From the NCBI GenBank assembly GCA_947589655.1, contig CANQCE010000064.1, forward strand, positions 1 through 5,573: 5,573 bases of DNA. Reading direction: 5' to 3'. The number at the start of each line of letters is the position of its first letter. Positions within the stretch are counted from its first letter, which is position 1. Positions 4,171 to 5,573 of the stretch are shown here, one piece after another. The position numbers and the translations under genes are program-made. This DNA comes from an uncultured Clostridia bacterium (GTDB lineage Bacteria > Bacillota > Clostridia > Christensenellales > UBA1242). A model generated the notes under the pieces. That model worked only from the letters and a program-made list of their open reading frames with translations, made no database searches and was not told the DNA's origin.

Positions 4171-5287
4171 CTCCGCATCCACTTTAATAAAGCCAAAAAA
4201 TGTGCAAAGGGCTGTTTTGAACGCTTTAAACATTTTCACGGCAAACCCTGGTAGAGGCGGTCACAAAGCCGCGATGCGCTCTGGCTTGGAGGTTGCCTTG
4301 GCGCGCCAAACGGTGGCAAACCACGTTGGAACATCGCCAGAAAAGGTCATCTTCACGCTCAACTGCACTGACGCATTAAATTTGGCTATACTCGGCTCTT
4401 ACAGGCCGGGCGGACACGTTGTTTGCACCGTGAACGAGCATAACTCTGTGGCAAGGCCGCTTGAACATTTAAAGCAAGTTGACCCAACCTTTTCTTATTC
4501 CGTGGCAAGCCAAACAGGAAAACTTGGCATTGTTTGGGAGGACATCCAGCGCCACTTGCGCCCAGAAACCTATTTGGTGGTTGTGAACCACATTTCCAAC
4601 GTGAATGGTGATGTTGCCGACATTGAAGAAATTGGCAAGCACCTGCACGAAAAAGGCATTTTGTTTTTGGTTGACGGTGCACAAGGCGGCGGGCATTTTG
4701 TTTACAATATGGAAAAGATGCATATAAACATGCTCGCACTTGCCCCTCACAAAAGTTTTTACGCCCCACAAGGCGTTGGCGCGCTGTGCTTAAACGGCGA
4801 AATTGATTTACAGCCCATACGCTTTGGCGGAACAGGCATAAATTCTTTGGAACTGGTGCAGCCAAAGGAACTTCCAGAGCGTTTTGAAAGCGGAACGCTG
4901 AATACCCCTGCCATTTTGGGCTTTGCAGAAGGAATTAAGTTTGTGGAAGAAAATTTTGACGCCATTGCCACCAAACTTGAAGATTTAACCACCTTTTTGC
5001 ACTACGAATTTTCCAAACTGCCGCTTACGCTTTACACCAAAACAGAAAACACCAGCGGAGTTTTTGCATTTAACATTCCTGGGGTCAACTCCATGGACGT
5101 GGCAAATGAACTCAACGAAAAATGGTCAATTTGCGTGAGAAGCGGCTTGCAATGCGCACCGCTCAAACACCGCTCGCTTGGCACTCTGGAAAGCGGAGTG
5201 GTTAGGGTGTCGCTTTCTTACTTTAACACCTATCAAGAGGTGGAAAAATTGGTGTATGCCATAAAAACAATTTTAAAAAGCAAATAA
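4154..5287 (+). CDS. SufS-like cysteine desulfurase (class V aminotransferase)
   Basis: A 377-residue PLP enzyme expected to convert cysteine to alanine and hold the sulfur as a persulfide (or act on selenocysteine). It begins MIYFDNSAST, the usual start of this family, so this ATG is preferred over one 12 codons upstream. Key residues are H96 in NEHNSVARPL (stacks on PLP), SNVNG (148-152), D174 and Q177 in VDGAQGGG, the PLP lysine K200 in APHKSFYAPQGVG, and the catalytic Cys C334 in RSGLQCAPLKHR. The RSGLQCAPL form with a short loop and the FDN start fit the group II (SufS/CsdA-like) cysteine desulfurases, close to the am_tr_V_EGID subfamily. No SufU, SufBCD or IscU gene is nearby, so a role in general Fe-S assembly is not shown. 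The divergent DUF3343 gene suggests a sulfur or selenium delivery role. A terminator follows. Confidence 0.92.
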   Translation: MIYFDNSASTLIKPKNVQRAVLNALNIFTANPGRGGHKAAMRSGLEVALARQTVANHVGTSPEKVIFTLNCTDALNLAILGSYRPGGHVVCTVNEHNSVARPLEHLKQVDPTFSYSVASQTGKLGIVWEDIQRHLRPETYLVVVNHISNVNGDVADIEEIGKHLHEKGILFLVDGAQGGGHFVYNMEKMHINMLALAPHKSFYAPQGVGALCLNGEIDLQPIRFGGTGINSLELVQPKELPERFESGTLNTPAILGFAEGIKFVEENFDAIATKLEDLTTFLHYEFSKLPLTLYTKTENTSGVFAFNIPGVNSMDVANELNEKWSICVRSGLQCAPLKHRSLGTLESGVVRVSLSYFNTYQEVEKLVYAIKTILKSK

Positions 5288-5294
5288 AAACAAG

Positions 5295-5322
5295 AAAAAT
5301 GCAAGTTTTTTGCGTTTTTTTT
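5295..5322 (+). terminator. intrinsic terminator of the cysteine desulfurase gene
   Basis: AAAAATGCAA pairs with TTGCGTTTTT (5310-5319, one G-U pair) around a 5-base loop, followed by more T. It starts eight bases after the stop codon and separates the desulfurase from the exported protein gene downstream. Confidence 0.75.
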
Positions 5323-5341
5323 ATTATTTTTGCAAATAAAT

Positions 5342-5371
5342 TTGACAAAAAAACAAATTTCTATTTATAAT
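5342..5371 (+). promoter_or_regulatory. consensus sigma-A promoter of the exported protein gene
   Basis: TTGACA (5342-5347) and TATAAT (5366-5371) both match consensus exactly, with an 18-base spacer. Transcription would start near 5378, giving a leader of about 30 bases that contains AGGAGAGG (5393-5400) before the ATG at 5407. Such a good promoter suggests strong expression. Confidence 0.85.
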
Positions 5372-5406
5372 AAAAGTGAAAATATGTTTTTTAGGAGAGG
5401 TTTTGT

Positions 5407-5573
5407 ATGAGCATTAAAAGAAGAATGGGGCTGAATTTGCTTTGTTTAGGATTGGTGCTGGTTATGTCTGTCACCTCAATCTCTTTAATTCTCTCCGCAC
5501 TTAACGCAAATGTAAACAGCGGCTTCTCCATTTCTTACACTGCAAAAAATATAAATGCCGCAGTGGCAGGCAG
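5407..5573 (+). CDS. exported or surface protein, N-terminus only
   Basis: Only the first 55 complete codons are in the window. The protein begins with a positively charged MSIKRRMG, a hydrophobic stretch LNLLCLGLVLVMSVTSISLI (9-28), then a polar SALNANVNSG. This looks like a Sec signal peptide or an N-terminal anchor. After it comes FSISYTAKNINAAVAG, a short beta-rich segment of the kind seen at the start of secreted proteins in uncultured Bacillota. The ATG is well supported by AGGAGAGG six bases upstream and a consensus promoter. No function can be assigned from this fragment. It could be a cell-wall or matrix protein, but no sorting signal is visible because the C-terminus is missing. Confidence 0.75.
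   Translation, partial: MSIKRRMGLNLLCLGLVLVMSVTSISLILSALNANVNSGFSISYTAKNINAAVAG

Noticed and set aside
4386..4865. 159-residue open frame antisense to the cysteine desulfurase
   Set aside because: It is rich in Arg, Cys and Gln, resembles no known fold and lies wholly inside a strongly supported gene, so it is a shadow frame.

Overview
The window looks like chromosomal DNA from a low-GC Bacillota (Clostridia-like) bacterium. The evidence is AT-rich intergenic DNA, strong AGGAGG-type ribosome binding sites, near-consensus sigma-A promoters (one is TTGACA-18-TATAAT), tRNA-Leu with an encoded CCA, and a small N-terminally anchored lytic transglycosylase typical of Gram-positive bacteria. The lineage is inferred from style and was not confirmed by any search.

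Most of the window is read on the minus strand. From high to low coordinates it holds a small DUF3343 (Se/S-carrier-like) gene with its own terminator (4106-3819), a lytic transglycosylase with its terminator (3778-3223), a non-coding tRNA-Leu region (about 3214-2808), a Nudix hydrolase (2707-2204), a SAM-dependent methyltransferase (2159-1470), a leucine-rich-repeat plus transglutaminase-like protein with its own promoter (1436-139), and the 5' half of tRNA-Gly(TCC), cut by the window edge (35-1). On the plus strand there is a SufS-like cysteine desulfurase (4154-5287), a terminator, a consensus promoter, and the start of an exported protein that runs off the end.

Two regions stand out. First, 2890-3150 contains a complete tRNA-Leu(TAG). 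Upstream of it in transcription order are about 168 bases of highly structured DNA and then a second, broken copy of the 5' half of the same tRNA. That copy stops in the anticodon loop and has a 39-base hairpin insertion in its D-arm. The structured stretch folds on the minus strand into a three-way junction with a GAAA tetraloop and a hairpin with tandem G-A pairs, which points to a minus-strand RNA. Second, 4106-4154 is a compact divergent promoter region between the DUF3343 gene and the cysteine desulfurase. It suggests a small sulfur or selenium transfer unit in which the desulfurase would make persulfide/selenide and the DUF3343 protein would carry it.

The Nudix, methyltransferase and LRR-transglutaminase genes are co-directional. 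The first two are close enough to be co-transcribed, but no shared pathway is evident. The cysteine desulfurase and the lytic transglycosylase lack a Shine-Dalgarno sequence and have -10-like boxes ending 5-6 bases before the ATG, so they may be leaderless.
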